Shown piece after piece: positions 34,983-46,555 of a stretch of DNA of 64,000 nucleotides; the stretch's first letter is position 1; each line of letters opens with the position of its first letter. The notes beneath the pieces were generated by a model. The model was not told the origin of the DNA, made no database searches, and saw nothing but the letters and a program-made list of their open reading frames with translations. Position numbers and translations under genes: made by a program. The stretch is from Toxorhynchites rutilus septentrionalis (lineage: Eukaryota; Arthropoda; Insecta; Diptera; Culicidae), in NCBI RefSeq assembly GCF_029784135.1, contig NC_073746.1, forward strand, positions 107,388,161 to 107,452,160, written 5' to 3'.

Positions 34983-35316
34983 CAGTAGAACCTCGATTTT
35001 CCGCGGAATAGTCTGGCTAGCTCACCGCGAATAACGAAAATCGCGGATAACGCAATAAAGGGCTAAAACTGAGTTCCAAATTCGAAAAAAAGATATTTCA
35101 GCATGAAAACAATGTTTACAGAAATCATTAATTATCTTTCAAGAAGGTCGTGCAAGCCAGGAGTCAAATAATGTGAAAGCCATGATCAAAACTAAAGTGC
35201 ATGAGCCTATCACTCACTGACATATTCCGGGAAGGCCTATGGATTTACATGGAACTCGCTGTCGCGCATAATCCGCACCGCGGATCATCCGCTCGCGGAT
35301 AATCGGGGTTCCACTG
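34983..35316. mobile_element. pogo/Tigger-like MITE, copy 1
   Basis: The ends are CAGTAGAACCTCGATT and the complement of CAGTGGAACCCCGATT, flanked by TA (34981-34982, 35317-35318). This terminal sequence, with the following TCCGCGG, is typical of pogo/Tigger elements. At 334 bp it has no coding capacity. Removing it with one TA joins TSY to FKKLDATH of the mariner on the minus strand, as in the sibling. Confidence 0.9.
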
Positions 35317-36479
35317 TACGATGTAACTGCGTCACGAATTTCTTCAGTGTTATCGAATCGTTGACCGCCGAACGCCGGTTTCATCACCGGGAATAAGTGA
35401 TAGTCGCTAGGGGCTACGTCTGGATGAGGATGCTCGAACACAGTCCATTTGACTTTTTTCAATTGCTCTTGACTTACGCGAGCAGAATGGGGCCGTGCAT
35501 TATCGTGGATAAGGAACACTCCTTTCATCAATAAACCTGGCATTTTGTTATTAATCGCGGTTCTTAATCGGTCAAAAACTTCACAACAGTACGGTGATGA
35601 AACAGGCGTTCGGCGGTCAACGATTCGATAACACTGAAGAAATTCGTGACGCAGTTACATCGTACACCCAGGTTTTTTTTTACGCGGGGGATACGTACCT
35701 CGTAAAAAAAACCGCGTAAAAAAAACCGCGTTAATTGGAAAATCCGCGTAAAAAAAACCGCGTTAATTGGAAAATCCGCGTTAATTCGAAAATCCCCGTA
35801 AAAAAAACCGTGTTAATTGGAAAATCCGCGTTAATTGGAAACTCCCCGTAAAGAAAAAAAGGTCACATAAAAATCCTCTTGAGAATCGTGATGGGGTGCG
35901 GCATACGCTCTGAGGGAGCTTGAAAGGGAGAGATATGAACTGAGAGAGAGAAGTGATGTTGCTCAGGTTTACGCACAAAAATCGGAAAATCCGAGAAAAA
36001 AACCGGAAAATCCCTTTTTGCTCTATGTGGTTCGTATGTGCGTAATGTGGTTCGTGTGTGGCTCGTGTGTGTAAAGTTATTTCGGGTTCGGTTGTTTTTA
36101 GCAAGGCGCCTAGAAGTAGATCCTAAGGTGGGCTAATGTGCAAAAACCACTCTGCAGCCATCTTGGAAATCTACTGTGTTTTGTTTGTAAACAAAACACA
36201 ATACGCTTGTGCAAAAGCTCGCTCGTGATCAGTCTGTCTCTTTCACGCTTCAAGCAAATAATTCCCCTTCTGCTTTCTTCCGTACTGTTTTCATATACCG
36301 CTCCCCTAACCAACTTAGTGACGAAACGGCCTCACCTAGTACCATAGACCCGTCTTGGTTTTTAGTTCCTCGGAGGTTGAATGAAAAGGAAACGTCCCGC
36401 GCGCTTATTTCATTCCTAAATGGGATTGATGCTATGCATGAATTTCATTGTGTGTGGCTCTCGACGAGCGGACTTAAAT

Positions 36480-36900
36480 ACATGTACATGAATCTTTCTT
36501 CCCCCAGCCGTTATGTGGGGTTGGATGAAACTTCGTTGCACACGAAGGTCGTACGGAGGATTTCTGTTTCGCAGTGGTGTGCTCATCAACCCATTCTTGC
36601 ACAAGCTTTATGCTATCTCGAGATACTTCTTCTTGCACTTGCAGATTCATCAGCTAGCGACCCAGCTTGTATTTCTCCTGGAAATGCTTTCTCTGCAGCG
36701 CTAATTGCCTCTGTTCCAACTCTAACTGCTTCTGGTCTAATTCTTTCTGTTCTATGAGGCATTTGCGTTGCAAAATCTGTCCTCCGACTTGACGTGGTCG
36801 TTCCCATCGAAACTGGCATAGGCGGTGGTGAACAACGCGGGCAAATTGAATCTGTGTTCGCTACAGATGCATCGAACCTGGCACATAGGTGCGGCACTAA
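36480..36900 (-). pseudogene. BEL/Pao-type gag fragment (coiled coil)
   Basis: On the minus strand one frame reads LIEQKELDQKQLELEQRQLA and continues with further charged heptads to a stop, then VQEEVSRDSIKLVQEWVDEH. In another frame upstream CARFDASVANTDSICPRC gives two CxxC-like cysteines. A long charged coiled coil near the start of gag is characteristic of BEL/Pao elements in insects. Frameshifts and stops break it; no pol sequence was found nearby. Assignment is by general resemblance only. Confidence 0.45.
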
Positions 36901-36976
36901 TATCCGTCAATAGCACTAAGTTCCGTCATATGGTCTCAGGAAGCATGAGGGACAGATTTGATATTGCTCAGTTTTT

Positions 36977-37447
36977 GACGTAGGATTACGTCTTTCGGGA
37001 ACATATTGGGGTACAAATTGAAAATTGAAAATCGAGCATATCGTCAAAATTGTCCAATTTCAAACGCTTATTGCTCAGTCATTTCATGATGGATTGATGA
37101 AATTTTTGCGTCAATCGATTCCAGCACACCATAACAATTTTTTACATTGAATAAAATAATATATGTCATGAAACTAACATCGAACAATTGAAAAATCTCA
37201 ACCCTCATCCTAACGGAAATATCCACTTCTGATTGGTCGAAATTGACGACACATGCGGCGATTCCCTAACAGAGACATCAAAACCTAGCTGCCTGGGGGA
37301 AATCGGCATTGAAAATACATGAAAGTAGGGGGAACTTTTGTTCCTATCGAAATGTGTCCCCTAACAGAGGTATCAAAACCAAGGTTCCCTGGGGAAATCG
37401 GCATTCCAAATATATGCAAGTCGGGGGCATTTTTATATTGCATGTAA
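36977..37447 (+). repeat. Composite repeat, copy beta (palindrome head + two ~100-bp units)
   Basis: The head GACGTAGGATTACGTC (36977-36992) is followed by ~270 bp of AT-rich spacer, then TTCCCTAACAGAGAC…GGGGAAATCGGCATTG… repeated twice (about 37262-37360 and 37361-37447). It has the same architecture as 52416-53330. Confidence 0.7.
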
Positions 37448-37910
37448 GGTGAGTGATACGATGATTCTAGCAAATAAAATTCAAATTTGGAACTTCGTGA
37501 AAGTTCATATCAATGACCGATAGTGTATTGTGAAAAGTTTAGCACAAGTGTAAGTGTAAAATTGTATATAGTAGCAGTTGTGTTAAAAATAACTCGAAAT
37601 TAGAAACGAGTCATTGAAATGTTCATAAATTAAAATCAAGGTGTGATCCCAGTCGAGAACGGGTGGTTCGGTTTCAGCTGTCTGTTTTTTGTGTTCATTT
37701 CCACCCAAGGAATGTTCATACGGTAAGAAAAATTGGAAAAGTGAGGAAATATACGAAAAAGTGATTTCCCATATGCTCTACATATAATATAAGGTGTTGT
37801 TAGTCCAATTAAAATTCGCATTGGGATGAATAAAAGATTAAATAAACACCCAGAAAATAAAAATTATAAAAGAAAATTACCTTTTCCATTTCGAATATAT
37901 TTTCTCTATG

Positions 37911-38217
37911 CAGTAGAACCCCGATTATCCGCGGAATAGTCGGGCTAGCTCACCGCGGATTACGAAAATCGCGGATAACGCAATAAAGGGCTTAAAATTA
38001 GGAGCAGACACAAAAAAAGAGATATTTAAGCATGAAAACTATGTTTCCTCAATACAGAAATCATTAAACTATCCATCTGTAAGGTCGTTTACACCAGTGA
38101 TAAGATAATGTGAAGGACATGAACAAAACAAAAGAACAAGACCCTACCGCTCACTGGCAAATTCCGATAAATTCTATAGAATTACAAGTGAACTCACTTT
38201 CGCGGATAATCGAGTAA
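37911..38217. mobile_element. pogo/Tigger-like MITE, copy 2
   Basis: The left end CAGTAGAACCCCGATTATCC and the first ~90 bp match 34983-35075 closely (GGAATAGTCGGGCTAGCTCA). The right end (CGCGGATAATCGAG) is decayed and lacks the final CACTG, so the right boundary is approximate. Confidence 0.8.
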
Positions 38218-38862
38218 CATGTTTTTACTGATGACAAAAATTGATAATTGTGTTCGGTATTGATAATTATCTTATATTACATTGGCGAGTTTTTTTTTCT
38301 TTATTTCATCCATACATAACACAGGAGACATCTCGTCCAGGGTTACAGAGGGCGGTTATCATCATGTCTCATTCGGCATCTTTTTCAGGGTCACCAAATC
38401 ATTATCAAAGAGTTTAACGATGTAATTCTTCAAGCATATCCAAAATCAACAGATAGCCTAACGGAATCCTACGTCAACTATGCGGTCGTGTCTCGGACAC
38501 AACATTCCTGTGACTTTTTTTACGCGGTGACCGCGTTAAAAAAACCGCGTTAATTGGAAAATCCGCGTAAAAAAAATCCGCGTTAATTGGAAAATCCGCG
38601 TAAAAAAAAACCAAACCGCGTTAATTCGAAAATCTGCGTAAAAAAAACCTCGTAAAAAAACCTGGGTGTACTTCAAACAGTTGGACGCTACGCACTTCGC
38701 GCTCGGAATAGAAAAACTCGTACCATGCTATGAAGAATATCTCGAACGTTACGGCGATTATGTAGAAAAATAGAAAATAAAACGTAGATTTCGAAAATCA
38801 CTTTATTTTTGTCCTAACTTTATTTTTCCTCGATTTCTTAGGCACTGAAAACGACTCTCGTA

Positions 38863-41390
38863 AAACGTTGAACAAAAAACGCTGGAAACTTATTTGTACT
38901 CCCAATAATTATAATTTTGGGTAAATCGTAAAGTCTCGGAAAAGTAGGAAAAGATTCAGATCAGAATCGACTGTTTTTCTCTTAATTTGACATTGAATTG
39001 TTCAGGCACAAAAATATCAATAATTCAATTACTGATTTCGAATCGAATTCCTGCTCATTGACACTCAATGTAAACATGGGTGTATAGAAATGAAACACAT
39101 TTATCTGTCACATACCAACTTTAGCTTAACACCCGCATTCACACCGTTCGAAGTGGATTGAAAAGTAGATAAGAAGCGAAATTACTGAGCACCTACCCGG
39201 ACAGCAATCCAAACAAACATTGCCCACATTCCAATCCGTCCTAAATCTGGAAACAGAATCACGCAGCGAAGGACCACCTAGCTCTAGTATCAGAATGAGA
39301 TTTATTATTTCGGCGCCACCGAAGGAAGCAGAATAATTGAAATTGCAATAGAAGTGAAAAAATTGCACTTTGCCAGAATCCTTTCTGTCCCTCCGTCTTT
39401 GCTGAGCCGAAAGCGGGCGGCGGAACAAGTGGGGCGGAAAAATAAACAGAAAACAAAGGAAATGTGAGATTTTTCCAGGGTGATTATCTCGGAGGAGGGC
39501 GTGTGCGGGTGGTTCAATCTTCAAAAGAAGCGATACTTCTTTGGATGGTGGTGAAATGGACTGTCTTTTCTGCTGCCGTCTCATTCCCCCCGCCCTGTTT
39601 TTTACAACAATGAGTCGATGAGTTTGGAATCCAATCAGTCCCTCTAAACTACTGCCGCCGCTACTGGTTCCTCCGACGGCAGGATGATAAAGCGGATTCT
39701 TATATTGCCAATGCGGTGTGGTGAATCGAAAGTTCTCCACGGAGATAAAAGCCGGGACTTACATAAATTGTCATCTTATTGCCATTTCTCCCGCAAACCT
39801 TTGCCCGTTTTCCCACGGGGGAAGCCTGGTTCGAGGGGTGCAGATTGTAAACAAAGCCATATTCTTCCACTTTGGGGGTTTTCCCCGATTGTGAACTGTC
39901 GGTTTTCCTGGGAAGCAACGGAAGAGTTTTTGTTCGAATGGCAACCGAACTATAATGCACAATTTGGTACAGCTGTTGCAGTTGAGACCCATTGTGGGAT
40001 TTTCGAGAGTTATAATAAAGATAGTGCAGCTCGTGGTGGCATTTTGTGTCGCAAAGCTACGTGAATTGATGTACTTTTGTCGATGGCTGCATCAGTGCAT
40101 GCTAGACCCACGGAACACGAATTGCTGGTTCCAGTGGTTAACAAAATATAAAATCATCTGTTGGGAAAATATATTTCAACCGGTTTTAAATTGTCTGGAA
40201 TTTATTGCTCTCCCGCATCGGAAGCCAAGATACTCCACACGCACAGCCCGTTGCCAAGCTGATGAATTAAAACTCATAAATCAGCCAAAAGATTTGTGTC
40301 CCTTTTTTGAACTCTTAACCATCCCGTTCCTGCCATCCATGTGGCCACGGCCACGACTCCAGAACCTGGCGCTGGGGAATACAGCTGATAGTGAGAGAGA
40401 TTCCTTTTTGCCACTCGCACTGTTCCGTTGCTTTATCATAACCATTGTCTAACAAATCTGACAGGGACAAATGTGCTGTGGTCGTATCAAAACCATGGAC
40501 TACCGGCTCCATACACGTCGGCTCCGACTTCAGCTCCTGTCTGCTCCTCATTCAAAGCGGAGCGGAGCAGTAGTAAAACTGTCACGGGATTCCGTCGGAA
40601 ACGCTGCTGGCTGGTAGTCATGGCTACTGGCCGACTGACGTTGACATACTTGCGGCTGGTGGGAAGTAAGGCAATTCGTTCCATTCAGAACGATTTTCTC
40701 CAGCCAGCAGGACCTGCCGCGAATTCAGGTGAGCTCACTAAAAGTGGGTATTATTCGGAGGCGACACGTGTGTGCGCTTTTGTGCGGGCGGAGAATGATG
40801 AATGCACAACGCATCTATTCATGTTACGTTTTTATTACAAATATTATGATTTCATGGGGTAGTTCTTCCAATTTTTCCAACGTTCGTAAATCTAAGAATT
40901 TTCGTTTACCAAGATACATTTCAGCTCAAGGGTAGTCGTTCAGAACTGGCTAATGGAGTTGAACTATAATCTATTTCTCAGTTTATACAACGAGTTTTCC
41001 AGGAAGCATGAGTTCAACGATGAAGAATGACAGAGATATGTGGAGTTCGTGGAGAATTCGTTTCGATGACATCACCCTGATAAATTATTGACCGACAAGT
41101 AGTTAGTTATTTTCTCTTTCTTGAGCTTTATCTTGGATAGACTGTACACTTTTATCTTGGATAGACTGTACACTTCGGAGTTGCACAAATTCTCTTTACT
41201 GCCCGTGTTTGCATAGGAAACGTAATCACCAGCACCATTAGTGTTGGGAAAACGCATTTTTGTTGTTTTTTTAAGCGTAACCATGCAAATTTCCAAAAAG
41301 GGCAATCTGTCCAGTTGAAGGATATTATCGGCAAAAAGAGGGCCTAGTAGATTTTTCGGATTAAAACTTATTTTTTCCATTTGGAAAACG
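38863..41390. other. Low-repeat region, no gene recognised
   Basis: This is the most unique-looking part of the window, with moderate GC at 39150-40740. A 204-codon minus-strand frame (39126-39740) and plus frames at 39955-40452 and 40428-40862 are open but resemble no family I know, overlap each other and have no compositional support. Host intergenic, intron or regulatory DNA is as likely. A 24-bp tandem duplication (TTTTATCTTGGATAGACTGT… twice) lies at 41130-41175. Confidence 0.45.
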
Positions 41391-41394
41391 CTTG

Positions 41395-41452
41395 CGTCTA
41401 GTTATGCGGACAATCAATCGTTTCAATGAACATTTGTCCGCATAGCTAGACG
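41395..41452. repeat. 19-bp stem hairpin
   Basis: CGTCTAGTTATGCGGACAA (41395-41413) pairs with its complement at 41434-41452 with one mismatch and a 20-base loop. A related ACGTCTGTTATGCGGACAAA is at 42168-42187. It may be the core of a decayed MITE. Confidence 0.75.
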
Positions 41453-41454
41453 TA

Positions 41455-42424
41455 ATCACCAGGTTGCTCTGTCCGTTGCGTTGGTATTTACATTTTCGAT
41501 AATAGTCAAAACGTCTCCGTCAGTGGTTATCGGATAAAATCAAGAAGGTTTGGAAGATATTTAGTGAAATTGCTGAAAAATGTACTCTGGATTTGTTGCG
41601 AGTCTATGATAGTACTTTTTCACTGAATACTCTAGGATATGATAAGAACAGCAGGTTCGTGTTTTTTTTTTCAATTAATTGAATTTGTAAAGGCAATCTG
41701 CAATGTGGGTAATTTTAGCAGCATGATTTACCGATATCACAATCAATCGAATAAAGATAGTGGAATGACTTACACCAACGATAAGAGTAATTGCTGGGTA
41801 TGTGGAATATTTCGAAGTCGAATCTGAGGAGTTATAATACTAAGAATATTTAAATTTTACTACTGATTTGATTGTTTCATTATCTACTTGAAGATTCAAG
41901 TGCATAAATTTAGGTAATTTTTACATTAAAAACACAATTTGATTTCTTTGTTCATAGCAGTGCAGTGTACAGAAAATAGTAATTATATGAGCAGTGTATC
42001 AATGGTTTGTTACATTCATCTGTTATGAAACACTAAGTAATAAGACACTATCGTGAAAGGCATGTTTGGACTCTACAAACAATGTGATTCTAATGTAGAT
42101 TCAGCTTATAGCACATAATACTGATAATTGTTGATTTTCGAACGATGTATGAAAGCTGTATGGAACTACGTCTGTTATGCGGACAAACATTGGTTTTTCG
42201 GAAACGTTTTTTTCAAAATTGCTCAAATGTTTTCGAACAAAAAATGTTTGTTTGCATGTTGAGCAAACGTATCACATTGCGTGGAATGCAAAACGGCGAA
42301 AAAGTCGATTTTGTTCATTTTGTCGCTTACGTCTCCTATACAAACATAGGCAGTTTAGGTTCCCTGAACTCATGTTTATTCAAACAAATTGGATCGGCTA
42401 TATATGATTTCATTTATCACAAGT
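41455..42424. other. Spacer with inverted blocks; no gene
   Basis: CGTCTCCTATACAAACATAG at 42330 is the approximate inverse of 41203-41222 (complement CGTTTCCTATGCAAACACGG), suggesting a ~1.1-kb decayed inverted-repeat element spanning 41195-42360. No coding frame recognised. Confidence 0.4.
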
Positions 42425-42830
42425 AGGGTAAGTTGGGGTGATTTGGTCATATGAGTTGATTTGAACCACCCCTTTATCTCAAAAAGTAAGGCAACTTGTA
42501 TTTTTTATAATGTCATCTCCTTCTATTGTTGAACCGTATGTACCTAACGTAAAGAAAACTTTGGTAAAATTTAACAGGTACACTCTGTCCAACTTCTATA
42601 AGACCAGGTGATGACCTTGCTGCTTTGTGTCATAGTAAACAAACAACGTTTCAATTTATATTCTATTGTGTATTTGTATTGGTAACTATCATACACTGCA
42701 TGATTTTCATATGTATGTGTGCAAGCGTTGAGCACAAACAAATGTTTTCGTATTTTTCAACTGTCAAGCTTTTATGAGACCAGTCACGTTCTTCGTTATT
42801 TTTAGTTAGTTTGATTAATAAATCTGGAAA

Positions 42831-43845
42831 ATGCCGAAAGGAAAAGTGCTCACGGATAGAGAAAAAAGACTAATCAATGCATTTTACCAAGAAAATGTTG
42901 GAATTAGATAAATAGCTCATCGGATTGGACGATCCCATGAAGTAGTTCTTAATCATTTGACGAATCCTCAAAGATACGGTTGAAAAGAAGAGAGCTCCAC
43001 GTGAATCGAAGCTATCTGACCGGGATAACCAGGAAATAATAAGAAACGTTTCGAATACTTCAAAATCGCTTATGCAAATAAAGCAATCTTTGAACTTAAA
43101 TGTTTCACGGAAGACAATTCGTCAGATTTTGGCAAAAAGTCCTTACATAAAGAGGGCTAAAGTGGTTAAAGCTCCTCATCTTACACCATCTCACATCGAA
43201 AGACGTTTGAGTTTTGCCAAAGCTCACATGATTCAACAGTTGGACATGGTATGTCAAGACAAGGAACGTTTTCAAAAGAATAAATTTTGCTATATACCAT
43301 AACAAAAAGTTCTTCATTTTTTTTCACTTTCAGCTTTGCTAGGTTATCTTCAGTGACGAAAATAAGTTCAATTGGGATGGTTCTGATGGTTTCAACGGTT
43401 ACTGGCGTGATTTACGGAAGGAGGAATAGTATTCTTCAACCAGGAATTTTGGTGGAGGTTCGTGCATGGTTAGGGCGAGATTATGTGCAACTGGAAAGCT
43501 CAAGATAGGTTTCACATCATTCAAGGATTACGTACATGTTCTGAAATCTTCTCTCCTACCGTTTTTGCGTGAATAACGTCACAAAAAAATCACATTCCAG
43601 TAAAACAATGCTACTATCATACCAGCAAGAAAATTAAGCAATGGATTAAGGACCAAAAACTAATTTTTTGGACTGACTGGTTCGCTCTCCAGACTTGAAT
43701 CATGTTGAAAATCTTAGGGGGATCCTTGTACGTAGAATCTATACTAAAAGAAAACGGTACACCACGATTGAAGACCACAAGGTCGCAATTTTAGAAAAAA
43801 AGCAAAAATATCGCGAAATCCGTTCAGAAAAATATGGTAAATAGT
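42831..43845 (+). pseudogene. Tc3-like (DD34E) transposase, decayed
   Basis: ATG 42831 starts MPKGKVLTDREKRLINAFYQ; a stop in codon 27 and several frameshifts follow. Recognisable pieces are the N-terminal paired-type helix-turn-helix, RKTIRQILAKSPYIKRAKV, VIFSDENKFNWDG (first catalytic Asp), a deleted QDNA-type motif (second Asp lost), and NHVENLRGILVRRIY (Glu of the LNPIENLWG motif). An ~50-bp insertion around 43267-43340 resembles an intron or indel. Not functional. Confidence 0.82.
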
Positions 43846-44052
43846 ATGTCAACACGAATTTTCCAAGGTTATTAGCCCAAAATGGCAAGGTTGCCAATTT
43901 TTGACATGTAAATCACGCAATAGTTTGGAATTTTTCATTGATAATACATATGAATTTTGAAATGATCTTATGGAAACTTGACAGCTAAAATTATCATATT
44001 TAAGCACAATAAATAAACAAACCATTCTTTTGAACGAAAATGAGGTTAAATA

Positions 44053-45250
44053 AAGGGTGTGTCACATCAAATTGCATCACGGAAAAAACGCTGTAGAAAT
44101 TCGCCCAGTAGACCGATCATTTTGAAAATTTTAGACAGTAAAATAAAAACTATTAAACAACTTTTGGCATTTTCTCTTTATTCATACTTCGAGCCCAAGC
44201 CCGTATGCTCGCACCTTCCTCTTTACCCCGTCCATAAGGTTCTGTACAACGTCAGGTTGTAGTTTTTTTTGAACAGAAATCCATTTTCTCTTGAAGTCCG
44301 CCTCCGATTTGACAACTTTTGGGTTCTTCCGGAGGGCCTGCTTCATAATCGCCCAATATTTCTCTATTGGGCGAAGCTCCGGCGAAGGTGACCCCGTTGG
44401 ATTCGTACCACTCCAACACGTCCTTTGAATAGTGGCACGAAGCGAGATCCGGCCAGAAGATGGTCGGGCCCTCGTGCTGCTTCAATAGTGGTAGTAAGCG
44501 CTTCTGTAGGCACTCCTTAAGGTAAACCTGCCCGTTTACCGTGCCGGTCATCACGAAGGGGGCGCTCCGCTTTCCGCAAGAGCAGATCGCTTGCCACACC
44601 ATGTACTTTTTGGCAAACTTGGATAGTTTCTGCTTGCGAATCTCCTCCGGAACGCTGAATTTGTCCTCTGCGGAGAAGAACAACAGGCCCGGCAGCTGAC
44701 GAAAGTCCGCTTTGACGTAGGTTTCATCGTCCATTACCAGGCAATGCGGCTTCGTCACCATTTCGGTGTACAGCTTCCGGGCTCGCGTCTTCCCCACCAT
44801 GTTTTGCCTTACGTCGCGGTTAGGAGCTTTCTGAACCTTGTATGTACGCAGGCCCTCCTTGGTCCGCTGGACGAATGAACTTGACAAATTCAGTTTATTG
44901 GCGACTAACGGAGCATCCATTTTTGCCGTTCTTCACCTTCCGGCCGATGGTTAGGTTCTCGAAGTATCGTTTTAGTACTCTGCTGACCGTGGATTGGACG
45001 ATTCCCAGCATCTTACCGATGTCCCGATGTGACAACTCCGGATTCTCGAAATGAGTGCACAGGATTAATTCACGACGCTCTTTTTCGTTCGACGACATTT
45101 TTCCAAATTTACGAAAAATTGACAGTGAAGCATGGCCAACGTGATCTATACACTCTTATCTGATTATAAGCGAAAGCTGAAGATATAATTCCTAAAAATT
45201 AAATTTCTACAGCGATTTTTCCGTGATGCAATTTGATGTGACACACCCTT
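44053..45250 (-). mobile_element. ITmD37E-type mariner (DD37E), copy 2
   Basis: It has the same ends as 3956-5250 (AAGGGTGTGTCACATCAAAT), flanked by TA (44051-44052, 45251-45252). At 1198 bp it is shorter through two internal deletions. It is inserted in the 3' region of the Tc3-like element. Confidence 0.95.
44182..45098 (-). pseudogene. DD37E transposase, copy 2, two internal deletions
   Basis: ATG at 45098 (MSSNEKERRELILCTHFENP). About 80 bp are missing between KNGKNGCSV and ANKLNLSSS, giving a frameshift. DDETYVKAD and WPDLASCHY are intact. A second deletion after ESNGVTF removes the PKEINPPN region and shifts frame before the SIEKYW glutamate. The C-terminal QKKLQPDVVQ continues in phase to a stop at 44182-44184, which shows what the A-run slip in copy 1 disrupted. 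Confidence 0.9.
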
Positions 45251-45329
45251 TATACTTTATTCTAAGCATTCTACAATGCATGAATGTATCTTGTTGAAAT
45301 TTCAACTATTTGTGTTGCAACGAAATATA

Positions 45330-46256
45330 GGGTAAATGATCTTGGTTTGTCCGATTTGGGTTGTTTTCACGCAACTAGTAAATGCAAATCGATTTTTCTT
45401 CATGTAAATCACATATATTCGATATGAATTTGGGTTTGTTGAAAAGCCCCAAGTCTCTAGTTGCTAATACTACCATAAGGCGTTGAAATTATTCAAATTT
45501 TTATGTTTTTAACGATTTTCCTCAATGAGGAATTATGATCATGGTTTGCCCAAAAAATGATCATGGTTTGTCCGGCTTTAGAAATCACTATTTTTGAATG
45601 AAAACATTCGAATTCTCAAGTAGATGTTGTCATTGCTTGAGTTTACTGTCATCATATTGAGCCATTCATTATTTAGGCTTTCTTCAGAATATTGCCCTTT
45701 CTTGGGCATTTTAGAAGTGTTCACTTCCACACACTCAACACAGAGAAACTTTATGTCTGCTGTGCGCGAAGGACACAATGAACAAACTGCAGCGCGCCAA
45801 GCGGTTGCCATAGAAATCATGTGGACAAAACAACATAATCCAATTGGACAAATCATGATCAGAATTGAGTTCATCAAAATGTGTTAATTTAATGGTTTAG
45901 CAATGTAAATCTGATACAAAAGATGTGCAAGCATGATGTTTACAATATTTGTAAGTGTTATAATCCAGAAAAGGTCTGAATACGTGCGAAATAATCATCT
46001 AGTGATCGATTAAAAGTTAGCTAGAATGAGGGGCGCATTGACACCATTAGATCGTATATTTTATAATCCTTTAAAACATGCGATTCCGTAAAAATATACT
46101 ATAAAACTACAGTAAATCATGAAAAAGACAATTTTATTTATATGTTTTGAAACATTCGAGTACTTGATTTGATAAAAGTGTGCTGAATTAGAGCATTCAA
46201 AAAAGTGGACAAACCATGATCATATTTTCGACTGGACAAACCAAAATCATTTACCT
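45330..46256. mobile_element. MITE with GGGTAAATGATCTTGG ends
   Basis: The left end GGGTAAATGATCTTGGTTTG and the complement of the right end AGGTAAATGATTTTGGTTTG form a ~23-bp inverted repeat, flanked by TA (45328-45329, 46257-46258). The motif ATGATCATGGTTTGTCC recurs inside (45541-45573). At 927 bp, with only short unrecognised frames, it is probably non-autonomous. It is inserted in the right part of the Tc3-like element. Confidence 0.82.
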
Positions 46257-46555
46257 TAATCAGGGTGGTCTTATAGAAGTTGGACAGAGTGTAGCATGAA
46301 CATAGCAAGCATTTTGATTGTCAGAAAATGTAAGTTTTTTTTATTTTTTTTGGTTCTAAGGTTTTTTCCGCTGATTAAACAAACTTTTCGTGTATTGTGC
46401 AGTAAAGTTCGGTTCGCCTACAGAAGCAATTTGATGCAGCGAAACAGTAAGTTTGATAACAATAAATGAATTAATTGCATTTTAATTTTTGCTTGTGTTG
46501 TGGGGTGAATTGGTCCTACAGGTTTGAAGCTTTTCTTTGGTCTAATTGATTCCAG

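Larger units (their letters stand above)
33952..35585 (-). mobile_element. Mariner relic M1, interrupted twice
   Basis: The left terminus CGAGGGTCGTTCAAAAAATA is at 33952 after TA (33950-33951). Minus-strand transposase text runs from RLRTAINNKMPGLLMKGVF (about 35570) through HDNARPHSARVSQEQLKKV, APSDYHLFPVMKPAFGGQRF and TEEIRDAVTSY, to ATHFALGIEKF…DDYVEKY near 34065. Two insertions split it: a pogo-like MITE at 34983-35316 and an 801-bp element at 34156-34956. The 5' half of the transposase is absent. Confidence 0.87.
35665..38668. mobile_element. 3.0-kb element with CACCCAGG ends and ACGCGGTTTTTT subterminal repeats
   Basis: The left end CACCCAGGTTTTTTTTTACG is mirrored at the right (complement CACCCAGGTTTTTTTACGAG) and flanked by TA (35663-35664, 38669-38670). 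The target is a mariner codon that rejoins exactly (TSY/YFKQ). Subterminal arrays of CGCGTAAAAAAAACCGCG and GTTAATTGGAAAATCCGCG fill 35680-35865 and 38515-38660. The interior holds a retrotransposon gag-like fragment, a palindrome-headed repeat and a pogo-like MITE, all apparently secondary. No transposase was recognised, so it may be non-autonomous or two adjacent MITEs. Confidence 0.7.
35592..38862 (+). mobile_element. Mariner relic M2, sister of M1, interrupted by a 3-kb element
   Basis: On the plus strand VMKQAFGGQRFDNTEEIRDA continues to TSY at 35664, resumes at 38669 as YFKQLDATHFALGIEKLVP and ends YLERYGDYVEK with TAG at 38771-38773. The 3' UTR matches the M1 terminus (GGCACTGAAAACGACTCTCG). 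Only the C-terminal ~70 codons are present. M1 and M2 meet in opposite orientation around 35585-35592. Confidence 0.85.
42581..46291 (+). mobile_element. Tc3-like Tc1 element with two nested insertions
   Basis: The terminal inverted repeats are CACTCTGTCCAACTTCTATA and its complement, flanked by TA (42579-42580, 46292-46293). The TTCTATAAGACC core resembles Tc3-type termini. Subtracting the nested DD37E copy (44053-45250) and MITE (45330-46256) leaves about 1.6 kb, normal for Tc1-type elements. Confidence 0.88.

Noticed and set aside
36209..36757. 182-codon plus-strand frame
   Set aside because: It lies opposite the gag-like coiled coil; the serine/leucine-rich text is what an antisense of charged heptads gives.
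39126..39740. 204-codon minus-strand open frame
   Set aside because: No recognisable domain, overlapping open frames on both strands, moderate GC that favours chance openness. Not called as a gene.
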